Shown piece by piece: positions 26,735-37,433 of a DNA stretch of 64,000 nt. The DNA is from Sphaerotilus montanus (GTDB lineage Bacteria; Pseudomonadota; Gammaproteobacteria; Burkholderiales; Burkholderiaceae_C): contig NZ_JACCFH010000001.1 in NCBI RefSeq assembly GCF_013410775.1, positions 3,906,001-3,970,000 of the forward strand, in the 5' to 3' direction. The position numbers and the translations under genes were made by a program. Under the pieces are notes generated by a model. It had not been told where the DNA came from and searched no databases. It saw only the letters and a list, made by a program, of their open reading frames with translations. Within the stretch, counting starts at the first letter, position 1. Each line of letters opens with the position of its first letter.

Positions 26735-27855
26735 TGCCGCTGTTCCACTACACCACCGACCGCCTGCAACCCGTGGCCGAGACCACCTTCGGCGCTGAAG
26801 GCATCCTGGAGCGCCAGGATCTGCAACGCCTGCTGCGCGAGCAGATCGACGCGCTCGGCGAGCGGCTGCTGGTCATCGCCGAAGAGTTCGGCGACTGGGC
26901 CGACAGCGCACGCCGCATCGACCTGCTCTGCCTCGACACCGACGCCAACCTTGTCGTCGTCGAACTCAAGCGCACCGAGGACGGCGGCCACATGGAGCTG
27001 CAGGCCCTGCGCTACGCCGCCATGGTCTCCACCATGCGCTTCGACCAACTCGTCGACACCCACGCCAAGTACCTCAACCGCCTCGCCGCCGGCCCCGCCC
27101 CCGACACCGACGCCGCCCGCGCCGCCATCCTCGGCTTCCTCAACTGGACCGAAGTGAACCAAAGCCAGTTCGCCCAGGACGTGCGCATCGTGCTCGCCTC
27201 CGCCAACTTCGGCCGCGAGCTGACCACCGCCGTCATGTGGCTCAACGAGCGCAACCTCGACATCCGCTGCGTGCGCCTCAAGCCCTACCGCCTCAACGCC
27301 GAGACCGTGCTGCTCGACGTGCAGCAGATCATCCCGCTGCCGGAAGCCGCCGAGTTCCAGACCCGCATCGACGTGAAGAAACAGGCCGAGCGGCAGGACC
27401 GATCGGACCGCAAGGTGCTGCGGGCGCAGTTCTGGGAAGCCTTGCTAGACCTGGCCCGCCCCCGCTCGCAGGCCCACGCCGGCCGCTCCGCGACCACGGA
27501 CGGCTGGCTCTCCGGCAAGATCGGACGCACTGGTTTTGACCTCAACTACGTGGTCCGCCGACACGACGCCCAGGTCGAACTCTGGATCGGCTTCGGTACC
27601 GGCAAGTCCGAACTCAACAGGAAGGCCTTTGATGCCCTGAAAGCACAGCAGGCCGCCATTGAGGCCGACTTCGGCGCCCCGCTGGACTGGCAGGAACTCC
27701 CGGAAAGCGAAGGTTGCCGCATCCGCTGCGTGCTGCCGGACGGCGGCTACCAGTCACCCGCCGAGCAATGGCCGCAGATCCATGAACGCATGGTCGCCGC
27801 CATGATTCGGCTTGAAACTGCCATGCGGGCGCGCGTGGCGAAACTCGTGCTCTGA
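26734..27855 (+). CDS. DUF4268-type protein with NucS-like nuclease domain
   Basis: The 373-aa protein has an N-terminal nuclease-like half (RRIDLLCLDTDANLVVVELKR around residue 65-85, i.e. a D...ExK site) and a C-terminal DUF4268-like domain (FWEALLDLARPRSQ to the end). It starts on the hsdS stop codon and precedes hsdR by 63 bp, so it belongs to the type I transcript. Role unproven: an accessory nuclease or a separate defence gene riding in the locus. Confidence 0.75.
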   Translation: MPLFHYTTDRLQPVAETTFGAEGILERQDLQRLLREQIDALGERLLVIAEEFGDWADSARRIDLLCLDTDANLVVVELKRTEDGGHMELQALRYAAMVSTMRFDQLVDTHAKYLNRLAAGPAPDTDAARAAILGFLNWTEVNQSQFAQDVRIVLASANFGRELTTAVMWLNERNLDIRCVRLKPYRLNAETVLLDVQQIIPLPEAAEFQTRIDVKKQAERQDRSDRKVLRAQFWEALLDLARPRSQAHAGRSATTDGWLSGKIGRTGFDLNYVVRRHDAQVELWIGFGTGKSELNRKAFDALKAQQAAIEADFGAPLDWQELPESEGCRIRCVLPDGGYQSPAEQWPQIHERMVAAMIRLETAMRARVAKLVL

Positions 27856-27918
27856 CCCACGCCACACCGCCGCCGAGCGGTGGACGTTGTTTCAACAAGA
27901 CCCAGGGGGAAACACACC

Positions 27919-30900
27919 ATGGCCGGACTCCACACCGAGATCCATTTCGAAACCGAGATCTGCGCCCGCCTGGCCGAACAAGGCTGGCTGTACGCCGACA
28001 ACGACGCCGCGCAGTTCGACCGCACCCACGGCCTGTTCCCGCCCGACCTGCTCGCCTGGATCGAAGCCACCCAGCCCGACGCCTGGACCCGCCTCACCAA
28101 GACCCACGGCCCCGCGCTGCCCCGGGTGCTGGCCGAGCGGGTGCGCAAGAGCCTGAACGAGCGTGGCACGCTGGACGTGCTGCGCCGGGGCGTGGAGATG
28201 CTGGGCCTGCGCGAGCCGCTGATGCTGGCCCAGTTCAAGCCGGCGCTGGCGCTGAACGCGACGACGCGCGCCCACTACGAGGCCAACCGCCTGCGCGTGG
28301 TGCGGCAGGTCACGCACTCGCCCAACAACCCGAAGGCCGAGCTGGACCTGGTGCTGTTCCTCAACGGCCTCGCGGTGGCCACGGTGGAGCTGAAGTCCGA
28401 CTTCACGCAATCCGTCCACGACGCGGTGGACCAGTACCGCTACGACCGCCACCCGCAGCCCAAGGGCGGGTTGCTGGAGCCGCTGCTGGGCTTCCCGGGC
28501 GGGGCGCTCGTGCATTTCGCGGTCAGCCAGTCCGAAGTGATGATGGCCACACGGCTGGCGGGGCCGGCCACGGTGTTCCTTCCGTTCAACCGCGGCCACG
28601 ACGGCGGCGCCGGCAACGCGCCCAACCCCGACGGCTTCGCCACCGCCTACCTGTGGGAAGAGGTCTGGGCGCGGGAGAGCTGGCTCGACATCCTGCACCG
28701 CTACCTGATCGGCAAACGCGACGACAAGAAGCAGCTCAAGAGCGTGGTCTTCCCGCGCTACCACCAGCTCGACGCCACGCGCCGCCTCGTGGCCGACGTG
28801 CTGTCCCAGGGGCCGGGTCAGCGCTACCTGATCCAGCACTCGGCCGGCTCCGGCAAGACCAACTCCATCGCCTGGACCGCCCACTTCCTCGCGGACCTGC
28901 ACGACGCCGAGCACCGCAAGCTGTTCGACAGCGTGCTGGTGGTGAGCGACCGCAACGTGCTGGACGTGCAGTTGCAGGAAGCCCTGTTCGACTTCGAGCG
29001 CAACGCCGGCGTGGTGGCGAGCATCACGAACGAACACGGCGTCAAGAGCGCGCAGCTCTCGCAGGCGCTGAAGGACGGCAAGAAGATCATCGTCTGCACC
29101 ATCCAGACCTTCCCGTTTGCCTTGAAGGCCGTGCAGGAACTCGCGGCCACCGAGGGCAAGCGCTTCGCCGTGATCGCCGACGAGGCGCACAGCTCGCAGA
29201 CGGGCGAGGCGGCGGCGAAGCTCAAGACGCTGCTGTCGGCCGAGGAGTGGGCGGATCTGCAGGATGGCGGCGCCGTGGACGCCAACGACATCGCCGCCGC
29301 CAACATGGCCGCGCGCGCCGGGGACAGCGGGCTGACGTATGTCGCCTTCACCGCGACACCCAAGGCCAAGACGCTGGAGCTGTTCGGCCGCAAGGGCGCC
29401 GACGGCCTGCCGCAGCCGTTCCACGTCTACTCGATGCGCCAGGCGATCGAGGAAGGATTCATCCTCGACGTGCTGAAGAACTACACCAGCTACCAGCTCG
29501 CCTTCAAGCTCGCCCACGACGGCAAGACCTACGACGAGGCGCAGGTGGAGCGCAGCGCGGCGATGAAAGGGATCATGCAGTGGGTCCGGCTGCACCCGTA
29601 CAACATCGCCCAGAAGGTGCAGGTCGTCGTCGAGCACTACCGCGAGAACGTGCAGCCGCTGCTGCAGGGGCGGGCCAAGGCGATGGTGGTGGTCGGCTCC
29701 CGCAAGGAGGCGGTGCGCTGGCAGAAGGCCATCCGCGCCTACATCGCCCGCCAGCACTACCCGCTGGGCGTGCTGACCGCGTTCTCGGGCGAGGTGGACG
29801 ATCCGGACAGCTACCCGGATGCGGTCACCGAGGCGTCCAAGGAGCTGAACCCTGGCCTCAAGGGGCGGGACATCCGGGATGCGTTCGCCGCGCCTGAGTT
29901 CCACCTGCTGCTGGTGGCCAACAAGTTCCAGACCGGGTTTGACCAGCCGCTGCTGTGCGGCATGTACATCGACAAGGTGCTCGGCGGCATCCAGGCGGTG
30001 CAGACGCTGTCGCGGCTGAACCGGTCGCACCCCGGCAAGGACACGACCTACATCCTCGACTTCGTCAACGAGCCGGCCGAGATCCTCAAGGCCTTCAAGA
30101 CCTACTACCAGACGGCCGAACTGGAAGCCGCCACCGACCCGCACCTGGTCTACGACCTGCGGGCGAAGCTGGACGCCGCCGGCCACTACGACGACTTCGA
30201 GGTGGACCGGGTCGCCAAGGTGGACCTGGACCCGCTCGGCACGCAGAAGCAGCTCGACGCGGCAATAGCCCCAGTGGCCGACCGCCTGCTGCGGCGCTAC
30301 AAGGCCGCGCAGCACGAGCGCACCGCCGCACTGGCGCGGGGTGACGACAAGACCGCCGCGCAGGCGAAGGACACGCTGGATGCCCTGGTGCTGTTCAAGA
30401 ACGACATGGGCGCCTTCGTGCGGCTGTACAGCTTCCTCAGCCAGATCTTCGACTACGGCAACACCGACATCGAGAAGCGCTTCCTGTTCTTCAAGCGGCT
30501 GATCCCGCTGCTGGAATTCGGCCGGGAGCGCGACACGGTGGACCTCAGCAAGGTGGTGCTGACCCACCACACCCTGAAGAACCACGGCCGACAAGCCATG
30601 GGGCTCGACGCCAACGGCCGCTACACGCTGCCACCCATCGACGCGGTGGGCAGCGGCGCGGTGCAGGAAAAGGAAAAGACCTACCTGGACGAGATCATCC
30701 AGAAGGTGAACGGCCTGTTCGAAGGCGAGCTGACCGACGGCGACCAGCTCGTCTACGTCAACGGCGTGCTCCGGGGCAAGCTGCTGGAGAACGAGACGCT
30801 GCTGCGCCAGGCCGCCAGCAACACCAAGGAGCAGTTCGCCAACTCGCCAGACCTGAAAGACGCGCTGATGCACGCCATCATGGACGCGCTGGACGCCCAC

Positions 30901-31032
30901 ACCACGATGAGCACGCAGGCGCTGGGCTCCGAGCGGGTGAGGGAGGGGCTGCGCGACATCCTGCTCGGGCCTGCGCAGCTCTACGAGGCGCTGCGGGGGC
31001 GGTCATCAGGTAGGCACAATGCACACCCATGA
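27919..31032 (+). CDS. hsdR: Type I restriction endonuclease subunit HsdR
   Basis: From ATG 27919 (AGGGGGA upstream) the protein is 1037 aa. It has the N-terminal PD-(D/E)XK nuclease ([11 protein letters not shown]...ATVELKSDF, about residues 137-160), Walker [10 protein letters not shown] (about 312), DEAH ([11 protein letters not shown]), TATP, and a C-terminal helical region. It translocates DNA and cuts at collision in the R2M2S complex. The C terminus overlaps the rimO start by 4 bases (ATGA). Confidence 0.94.
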   Translation: MAGLHTEIHFETEICARLAEQGWLYADNDAAQFDRTHGLFPPDLLAWIEATQPDAWTRLTKTHGPALPRVLAERVRKSLNERGTLDVLRRGVEMLGLREPLMLAQFKPALALNATTRAHYEANRLRVVRQVTHSPNNPKAELDLVLFLNGLAVATVELKSDFTQSVHDAVDQYRYDRHPQPKGGLLEPLLGFPGGALVHFAVSQSEVMMATRLAGPATVFLPFNRGHDGGAGNAPNPDGFATAYLWEEVWARESWLDILHRYLIGKRDDKKQLKSVVFPRYHQLDATRRLVADVLSQGPGQRYLIQHSAGSGKTNSIAWTAHFLADLHDAEHRKLFDSVLVVSDRNVLDVQLQEALFDFERNAGVVASITNEHGVKSAQLSQALKDGKKIIVCTIQTFPFALKAVQELAATEGKRFAVIADEAHSSQTGEAAAKLKTLLSAEEWADLQDGGAVDANDIAAANMAARAGDSGLTYVAFTATPKAKTLELFGRKGADGLPQPFHVYSMRQAIEEGFILDVLKNYTSYQLAFKLAHDGKTYDEAQVERSAAMKGIMQWVRLHPYNIAQKVQVVVEHYRENVQPLLQGRAKAMVVVGSRKEAVRWQKAIRAYIARQHYPLGVLTAFSGEVDDPDSYPDAVTEASKELNPGLKGRDIRDAFAAPEFHLLLVANKFQTGFDQPLLCGMYIDKVLGGIQAVQTLSRLNRSHPGKDTTYILDFVNEPAEILKAFKTYYQTAELEAATDPHLVYDLRAKLDAAGHYDDFEVDRVAKVDLDPLGTQKQLDAAIAPVADRLLRRYKAAQHERTAALARGDDKTAAQAKDTLDALVLFKNDMGAFVRLYSFLSQIFDYGNTDIEKRFLFFKRLIPLLEFGRERDTVDLSKVVLTHHTLKNHGRQAMGLDANGRYTLPPIDAVGSGAVQEKEKTYLDEIIQKVNGLFEGELTDGDQLVYVNGVLRGKLLENETLLRQAASNTKEQFANSPDLKDALMHAIMDALDAHTTMSTQALGSERVREGLRDILLGPAQLYEALRGRSSGRHNAHP

Positions 31033-32408
31033 ACGACATCAACACACTTGAGCGCGCTCCGCGCATCGGCTTCGTCTCGCTCGGCTGCCCGAAGGCGCTC
31101 ACCGACTCCGAGCTGATCCTGACCCAGCTCAGCGCCGAGGGCTACGCCACCAGCAAGACTTTCCAGGGCGCGGACCTGGTGATCGTCAACACCTGCGGCT
31201 TCATCGACGACGCGGTCAAGGAAAGCCTTGACACCATCGGCGAAGCGCTGGCCGCCAACGGCAAGGTCATCGTCACCGGCTGCCTGGGCGCCAAGACCGG
31301 CGACGCCGGCGGCAACCTCGTGCGCCAGATGCACCCCAGCGTGCTCGCCGTCACCGGGCCGCACGCGACGCAGGAAGTGATGGACGCCGTCCACCTGCAC
31401 GTGCCCAAGCCGCACGACCCCTTCATCGACCTCGTGCCCGCCGCCGGCATCAAGCTGACCCCGAAGCACTACGCCTACCTGAAGATCAGCGAGGGCTGCA
31501 ACCACCGCTGCTCGTTCTGCATCATCCCGTCGATGCGCGGTGACCTCGTCTCGCGGCCGATCGGCGATGTGCTGAACGAGGCGCGGGCGCTGTTCGAGGG
31601 CGGCGTGAAGGAACTGCTCGTCATCAGCCAGGACACGTCGGCCTACGGCGTCGACGTCAAGTACCGCACCGGCTTCTGGGACGGCAAGCCCGTGAAGACC
31701 AAGATGCTCGACCTCGTCGCGCAACTGGGTGAGCTGGCCAAGCAGCACGGCGCCTGGGTCCGCCTGCACTACGTCTACCCGTACCCGCACGTCGACGAGA
31801 TCCTGCCGCTGATGGCCGAGGGGCTGGTGCTGCCGTACCTGGACGTGCCGTTCCAGCACGCGCATCCGGACGTGCTCAAGCGCATGAAGCGGCCCGCGAG
31901 CGGCGAGCGCAACCTGGAGCGCTTGCTGAAGTGGCGCGAGGCCTGCCCCGAGATCGTCGTGCGCTCGACCTTCATCGCTGGGTTCCCGGGTGAAACCGAG
32001 GCCGAGTTCGAGTACCTGCTCGACTTCCTGAAGGAAGCGCAGATCGACCGCGCCGGCTGCTTCGCCTACTCGCCGATCGAAGGCGCGCCGGCCAATGCGC
32101 TGGAAGGCGCGCTGCCGGACGCCGTGCGCGAAGAGCGCCGCGCCCGCTTCATGGCCGTCGCCGAAGCCGTCTCGACCGCCAAGCTGCAGCGCCGCGTCGG
32201 CTCGGCCATGCAGGTGCTGGTGGACAGCGCGCCGTCGATGGGCAAGAAGGGCGGCGTGGCGCGCACCTACGCGGACGCGCCCGAGATCGACGGCACGGTG
32301 AAGATCCTGCCGCCGACCAAGGCTTCGAAGACGATGAAGGTCGGCGACTTCGCGCGGGTGCGCATCGTCGGCACCTCGGGCCACGACCTGGTGGGTGAAC
32401 TGCTGTGA
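31029..32408 (+). CDS. rimO: Ribosomal protein uS12 methylthiotransferase
   Basis: A 459-aa radical SAM methylthiotransferase. The N-terminal UPF0004 domain begins at [16 protein letters not shown] with conserved Cys (also NTCGF and TGCLG), the radical SAM cluster is CNHRCSFC (about residue 157), and a TRAM domain is at the end. It thiomethylates Asp88 (E. coli numbering) of S12. Its ATG overlaps the hsdR stop, so no separate promoter space remains unless it lies inside hsdR. Confidence 0.95.
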   Translation: MNDINTLERAPRIGFVSLGCPKALTDSELILTQLSAEGYATSKTFQGADLVIVNTCGFIDDAVKESLDTIGEALAANGKVIVTGCLGAKTGDAGGNLVRQMHPSVLAVTGPHATQEVMDAVHLHVPKPHDPFIDLVPAAGIKLTPKHYAYLKISEGCNHRCSFCIIPSMRGDLVSRPIGDVLNEARALFEGGVKELLVISQDTSAYGVDVKYRTGFWDGKPVKTKMLDLVAQLGELAKQHGAWVRLHYVYPYPHVDEILPLMAEGLVLPYLDVPFQHAHPDVLKRMKRPASGERNLERLLKWREACPEIVVRSTFIAGFPGETEAEFEYLLDFLKEAQIDRAGCFAYSPIEGAPANALEGALPDAVREERRARFMAVAEAVSTAKLQRRVGSAMQVLVDSAPSMGKKGGVARTYADAPEIDGTVKILPPTKASKTMKVGDFARVRIVGTSGHDLVGELL

Positions 32409-33610
32409 CCGACCGGAAAGACGCCCTGGCGACGGCCCTGATCCACCACCCCTACGTGGCGCCGCCGGAGTTCGACGCGCTGCCGCCGGGGATCTTCAAG
32501 GCCTCGACGGTGTTCTTTCCGAACGTCGCGGCGACGCGCTCGCGCCGCTGGGACGACAAGAGCGGCTACACCTACGGCCTGCACGGCACGCCGACCACGT
32601 TCACGCTGGAGGCGCGGCTCGCCACGCTCGAAGGCGCGCATCACGTCCTGCTCGTGCCGAGCGGGCTGTCGGCGATCACGCTGGTGGACATGGCGCTGCT
32701 GTCGGCGGGCGACGAGGTGCTGCTGCCGGACAACGTCTACGGCCCGAGCCGCAGCTTTGCCGCACACGAGCTGAAGCAGTGGGGCATCGCGTACCGGCTG
32801 TACGACCCGATGGACCCGGCCTCGCTGGTGGCCGCGCTGAATGAGAAAACCAAGCTGGTCTGGCTGGAGGCGCCGGGGTCGGTGACGCTGGAGTTCCCGG
32901 ACCTGCGCACGCTGGTGCGCGAGGCGAGGGCGCATGCGCCGCAGGCGGTGGTCGCACTCGACAACACCTGGGGCGCCGGGATCGCGTTCAACGCCTTCGA
33001 CCTCGGCGAGGGGCAGGCGGTGGACGTGACGGTGCATGCGCTGACCAAGTACCCGTCCGGCGGTGCGGACGTGCTGATGGGCTCGGTCGCGTGCCGGGAC
33101 GACGCGCTGCACCAGCGGCTTGCGTGGTGCCACAGCCGGCTCGGGCTGGGCGTGGGTGCGAACGATGTGGAGGCGCTGCTGCGCGGTCTGCCGTCGCTGG
33201 CGCTGCGCTACGCGGCGCAGGACGTGGCGGGGCGGCACATCGCCGCCTGGTGCGCGGGGCGGGCCGAGTTCGTGCGGGTGCTGCATCCGGCGCTGCCCGA
33301 TTCACCGGGACACGCGCACTGGGCGGGCCTGTGCTCGGCGGCGGCCGGGCTGGTCACAGTCGAATTCGACCCGCGCACCAGCGTCGCGCAGGTCGATGCC
33401 TTCGTCGACGCGCTGCGGCTGTTCCGCATCGGCTGGTCGTGGGGCGGGCCGGTGAGCCTGGCCGTGCCGTACCAGCCCAAGGCGATGCGCGCGCTGGCGA
33501 CGCCGTACCGCGGCACGCTGGTGCGCCTGTGCATCGGGCTGGAGGCGGTGGAGGATCTGGTGGGCGATCTGGCGCAGGCGCTGGCAGGGATGGCCGACCT
33601 GCCGACGTGA
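32405..33610 (+). CDS. metC: Cystathionine beta-lyase (PLP-dependent, Cys/Met metabolism)
   Basis: The 401-aa gamma-family PLP enzyme starts at GTG 32405, overlapping the rimO stop. PLP-binding features include SGLSAITL, the aspartate region ALDNTWGAG and the Schiff-base lysine in [10 protein letters not shown]. It would cleave cystathionine to homocysteine, pyruvate and ammonia; a gamma-synthase or other sulfur-substrate activity cannot be excluded from sequence alone. Confidence 0.85.
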   Translation: MTDRKDALATALIHHPYVAPPEFDALPPGIFKASTVFFPNVAATRSRRWDDKSGYTYGLHGTPTTFTLEARLATLEGAHHVLLVPSGLSAITLVDMALLSAGDEVLLPDNVYGPSRSFAAHELKQWGIAYRLYDPMDPASLVAALNEKTKLVWLEAPGSVTLEFPDLRTLVREARAHAPQAVVALDNTWGAGIAFNAFDLGEGQAVDVTVHALTKYPSGGADVLMGSVACRDDALHQRLAWCHSRLGLGVGANDVEALLRGLPSLALRYAAQDVAGRHIAAWCAGRAEFVRVLHPALPDSPGHAHWAGLCSAAAGLVTVEFDPRTSVAQVDAFVDALRLFRIGWSWGGPVSLAVPYQPKAMRALATPYRGTLVRLCIGLEAVEDLVGDLAQALAGMADLPT

Positions 33611-33617
33611 TCCCGCT

Positions 33618-34478
33618 TCAGCCGCATTCGGCGGCGAGCCGGCGCGCCACGAGCTGGCGCAGTTCCTCGTCATCCTCGAACTTCACGTCGTGCGTGCCCA
33701 GCAGCAGCGTGCCCCCTGTGCGCAGCAGGGCGCGCTGCACCACCCCGCCGCACAGGCCCACCAGTTCGGTGATGGCGTCGCGGTCCGGCGGCCCGTCGGC
33801 CTTGTGCGCGATCCGGGCGTACAGCGCCCGCTTGCGCAGGTTGCCGATGGAGCGCGGGTAGCGCTGCTCGATCTTCTCGCGCACGCTGTCGACCGTGACG
33901 CTGCGGCCGAGCACCGACACGATCTGGCTGACGAAGCGCGCCGCCTCGATCTCGCGGGCCAGCAGCAACTGCTCGGCGTAGGCGAGCAGGGCCTCGTCGG
34001 TGCCGAAATGGCGGCTCAGGAACTCGGTGCGCAGCCGGTCGGCGAGGGCGTCGGCCTCGGCGTAGTTCTGGTGCTGCAGCAATTGCAGGCGAAACTCGTC
34101 ACCCATGTGGACCGACAGGCGCTCCAGCCGGGCGTGGATGCGCTGGATCTCGGGGAAGAAACCGGCGGCGATCTTCCAGCGCTCGGCCAGCGGATCGGGG
34201 CCGTCGTTGTCGTCGGCCGGTGCAGGGGGCGGGCTGCTGCCGTTCAGCGTGGCGTCGTACGCGCGCCGGCTCACCGGATCCGACAGCACGTCGTGGGCGA
34301 TGTTGATGCGCTGGATCCGGTCGATCGCGTCCGGGTGCGGGTTGCGGTCGGGGTGGTACAGCGAGGCCATCGCCCGGTAGGCGGCCTTGACGACGACCGC
34401 TTCGGCGTGGCGTGCCAGGCCCAGGGTCTGGTAGTGATCGTGGGCGGCGGGCGGTGCGGGTGGGGGAGGGCTGGACAT
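33618..34478 (-). CDS. J-domain protein (DnaJ-like co-chaperone)
   Basis: A 286-aa protein with an N-terminal J domain (DHYQTLGLARHAEAVVVKAA, HPD in SLYHPDRNPHPDA) that would stimulate a DnaK/Hsp70. The rest is a long alpha-helical region with no zinc-finger or C-terminal DnaJ domains, so its client role is unknown. Convergent with metC, 7 bp apart. Confidence 0.85.
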   Translation of the reverse strand: MSSPPPPAPPAAHDHYQTLGLARHAEAVVVKAAYRAMASLYHPDRNPHPDAIDRIQRINIAHDVLSDPVSRRAYDATLNGSSPPPAPADDNDGPDPLAERWKIAAGFFPEIQRIHARLERLSVHMGDEFRLQLLQHQNYAEADALADRLRTEFLSRHFGTDEALLAYAEQLLLAREIEAARFVSQIVSVLGRSVTVDSVREKIEQRYPRSIGNLRKRALYARIAHKADGPPDRDAITELVGLCGGVVQRALLRTGGTLLLGTHDVKFEDDEELRQLVARRLAAECG

Positions 34479-34667
34479 GGATAGCGGTGATGCTACCGGG
34501 TTGTCTGGTCGTGCGGCTTGAGGTCCGCTTGGGTAGGTGGTGTCCTCTGCGCGGCGCGGCGCGTGTGCTGGTGGATCTTGCAGATTCCGGATGCCGATCG
34601 GCAGTTCGTGCCGATTGCGGGTGTGATGGTGATTCAGACAAATACGCTCTCCCCGGGTTTCCAGGGA

Positions 34668-35093
34668 TCACCGGTTGGTGATGCTTTCAGAGCGGATCTG
34701 CCAATACAGTTCGTCCAGGCGGTCTTCGCTCCGCGTCTCGCATTCCCAGATGACGAGGGGTGTCCAGCCCGCCTGACCGAGTGCGAGAAGGTTCCGCTGG
34801 TCGCGCACGATGTTCTTCCCGAATTTTTCCAGCCAGAACTCGCGCCGTTCTGCAGGCATGGTCGCGTACTTGCAGAAGGGATGTCGATGCCAGAAGCATC
34901 CGTGAACGAAGACGGCGATGCGGTGAGCGGGAAACACGAGGTCCGGGCTACCAGGCAACGTGCGGTCATGGAGGCGGAAGCGCAGTCCGGTCGCGTGCAG
35001 GTAGCGCCGGACGCGCATTTCCGGACGAGTGTTCTTGCCCCGGATGCCTGCCATCATCCTGGACCTTGTTTCGCGGTTGACGACGTCGGTCAT
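34668..35093 (-). CDS. vsr: Very short patch repair endonuclease (Vsr)
   Basis: From ATG 35093 the product is 141 aa. It has the Vsr fold: N-terminal RSRMMAGIRGKNTRPEMRVRR, catalytic Asp in GSPDLVF, and the zinc/His region FVHGCFWHRHPFCKYA. It nicks T:G mismatches caused by deamination of 5-methylcytosine. It is divergent from the Dcm-type methyltransferase at 35183 with 89 bp between, as expected for a cytosine modification system. An upstream in-frame start at 35252 is less likely. Confidence 0.92.
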   Translation of the reverse strand: MTDVVNRETRSRMMAGIRGKNTRPEMRVRRYLHATGLRFRLHDRTLPGSPDLVFPAHRIAVFVHGCFWHRHPFCKYATMPAERREFWLEKFGKNIVRDQRNLLALGQAGWTPLVIWECETRSEDRLDELYWQIRSESITNR

Positions 35094-35182
35094 TGCTGGG
35101 TTCCCGCCTGGGTGTTCGCGTAGGATGCCGCCCTTTTGATCGATTGGTCGAGTTCGTTGCGACCGTCTTCCCGAGTCCAAGA

Positions 35183-36850
35183 ATGCCCGTTCCCGTAATT
35201 GATCTGTTCGCCGGCCCGGGTGGTCTCGGCGAAGGCTTGTCCCGTGCCTCACGAGTCGATTTCAGGACGGTCATCTCGATCGAGAAGGACGAGATGGCGG
35301 CCTGCACGCTGAAGCTGCGGGCGGCGCACCGCGCATTGCGGCGCTCGCTGGCAGACATGCCTCCTCAGCAGGTGGACGGCATCTGGGCCACCTGGGATCG
35401 TGTCATCGCGGAATCCGGCTGGAGGGAAACGATCCAGCGGTTGAGCGGCTGCGGGATTGAATCGATCGTCCACGCCTGTCAGGACGCTGCACACGAAGCG
35501 TTGAAGTTCGAGCTGGGACCTGATCGGCGTACAGAGGCCACCCGGTTGATCCGCGAGCGGCTGGAGCCGTACATGAAGGACGGACAGCTTCCCGACAATA
35601 TCGTGCTGATTGGCGGACCGCCATGTCAGGCCTACTCGCTGGTCGGACGCGCCCGCAACCGTGGCAAGGAAGACTACCGCCCAGAGGAGGACCACCGGCA
35701 TTTCCTCTACAAGGAATATCTGCAAGTGATCGCGGAGTTTCGGCCTGCGGTCTTCGTGATGGAGAACGTCAAAGGCATCCTGACCTCGACTGTCGAGGGG
35801 TCCGGGATCTTCGAGTCGATCAAGTCGGACTTGCGCCACCCAGGGCGCATCTGCGGGATCCATGAAGATGAAGGCTATGTGCTGGTTTCTCTGGTGAAGG
35901 GCGCCGATGGCTCACTGGTTCCAATCGAGCCGGCCGCCGAAGAGTTCATCGTTCGGACCGAGTTGCTTGGCCTGCCTCAGGCGAGACACCGCGTGATCAT
36001 CTGCGGCATCCGGGAGGACGTCTTCGAGCGTGCGGGGCGTCGTGTCGGCACCCTGATAGCGACTCGGCCGACAGGGGTCGGTGAAGTGATACGCGGGCTT
36101 CCTCCGGTCCGGCCTGCGCTCAGCTGGCGTGGTGGTGGAGCGTCATCGCTCACCAGCTTCGAGCTACCCATGTTTCACGCGGCGCTGCAGGAACTGCGGC
36201 AGTCGGAGAACCGGGCACTGGGTTTTGTCGCGACTCGGATGGCGGGGGCCGTCAGCCGTATGGTTGCCGGCACAGACCCTGGTTCGGGCACGGATCGTGT
36301 GCTGGTCGAGAGCCATCCGAGTCCCGAACGATATGCAGACTGGTACGCCGACCGGGCCATCCGCCTTCTGGCCAACCACGAGTCGCGCTCGCACATGAGC
36401 GAGGATCTTGTTCGCTACCTTTTCGCATCCGCCTATGGGCAAGAACTGAACAACAGTCCTCTGCTGGCAGACTTCCCCAAGGCGCTGTTGCCGAACCACC
36501 GGAACGTCGATCCGGAAAATATTTCCGCCGCCATCTTCAAGGATCGCTTCCGTGTCCAGTTGTTCGAGACACACAGCACCACCGTGACCAGCCACATCGG
36601 CAAGGATGGGCATGCCTTCATCCATCCGGATCCGGAGCAGTGCCGAAGTCTTACGGTCCGCGAGGCGGCTAGGCTCCAGACGTTTCCGGATAGCTATGTC
36701 TTTCTCGGCAACCGGACTTCGCAGTACACGCAGGTCGGGAACGCTGTGCCGCCGATGCTGGCTTGTCGGATCGGCGGAGTGGTGGGTGATGTTCTGGATC
36801 GCGCTGGGCTGGCATCTGGGTACTTGTTGGCGCCGTCTCTGACGGCCTAA
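35183..36850 (+). CDS. dcm: DNA (cytosine-5)-methyltransferase
   Basis: The 555-aa product starts MPVPVIDLFAGPGGLGEG (motif I). Cys148 in GGPPCQAYS is the catalytic nucleophile (motif IV), MENVKG is motif VI, QARHRVIICG is motif VIII and QVGNAVPPMLA is motif X. A roughly 100-residue helical insertion separates motifs I and IV. It probably protects host DNA for the MutL/Z1/AIPR block that follows; Vsr next to it repairs deamination. An upstream start would only add a non-conserved stretch. Confidence 0.9.
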   Translation: MPVPVIDLFAGPGGLGEGLSRASRVDFRTVISIEKDEMAACTLKLRAAHRALRRSLADMPPQQVDGIWATWDRVIAESGWRETIQRLSGCGIESIVHACQDAAHEALKFELGPDRRTEATRLIRERLEPYMKDGQLPDNIVLIGGPPCQAYSLVGRARNRGKEDYRPEEDHRHFLYKEYLQVIAEFRPAVFVMENVKGILTSTVEGSGIFESIKSDLRHPGRICGIHEDEGYVLVSLVKGADGSLVPIEPAAEEFIVRTELLGLPQARHRVIICGIREDVFERAGRRVGTLIATRPTGVGEVIRGLPPVRPALSWRGGGASSLTSFELPMFHAALQELRQSENRALGFVATRMAGAVSRMVAGTDPGSGTDRVLVESHPSPERYADWYADRAIRLLANHESRSHMSEDLVRYLFASAYGQELNNSPLLADFPKALLPNHRNVDPENISAAIFKDRFRVQLFETHSTTVTSHIGKDGHAFIHPDPEQCRSLTVREAARLQTFPDSYVFLGNRTSQYTQVGNAVPPMLACRIGGVVGDVLDRAGLASGYLLAPSLTA

Positions 36851-37433
36851 TCTGCCACCTGACATGTTGGAAATATGCTCGTGGAGCATGAACTACGTCA
36901 TGCCTGCGTGATTGAGTGAGGCTATTCACGGGAACCTGTGTGCGATGTCGTCTCGCAGGCCGCAGCTACACATCAGAATGCCCTCGGTTCCGAATGACAG
37001 CTAGTCAAACAACGACAGGGGGCTGAACGAGATGAAAACCGAAAGTCTCGGTGTGAACGCGACACTGGCTATCGAGCATGGGACAAGCCGTGAACTCCCT
37101 CCCCAAGCTTCGACAACGACCGAGCCCCTGCAGCAACACCATCCGCATCAGCGACTCCATCGGGTACTGGGATCTTCCGTTCTTGCTGGGGTCTGCGCGA
37201 GGACAGGTCTTGTCTACTGCTCCGGCTATCGCCGTCAGCGTCTAAACGTAGTCCCCCGATTGGGTTTGCTCTGTTGCGTTACGGGCAGATCGTCAACGCA
37301 TTTCGCGAGATATATACCGAATTCATCGAAAAGCATCATGCTGAACACATTAATTGTTCAGCTAGGCTTGCGGCATTTTAAAATTGATACCGTAAAGTGA
37401 GTGCGGCATTATTTGCTACCCATAAATAATTTT
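36851..37433. other. Long intergenic region before the GHKL ATPase gene
   Basis: 583 bp without a supported gene. A 122-codon frame (37032-37400) has no recognisable domain and poor start context. Base composition falls from about 37290, marking entry into the AT-rich part of the defence block. A promoter for the MutL-Z1-DUF4420-AIPR run is expected here but no element is clear enough to call. Confidence 0.5.

Noticed and set aside
27892-30900. 1002-codon minus-strand frame opposite hsdR
   Set aside because: Antisense shadow of hsdR; low-complexity His/Arg/Val-rich product without domains.
36911-36935. Another copy of the TTGAGTG palindrome
   Set aside because: TTGAGTGAGG occurs but there is no matching right arm, so it is not counted.
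37032-37400. 122-codon frame before the GHKL ATPase gene
   Set aside because: No domain, low-complexity composition and no good start context; treated as intergenic.
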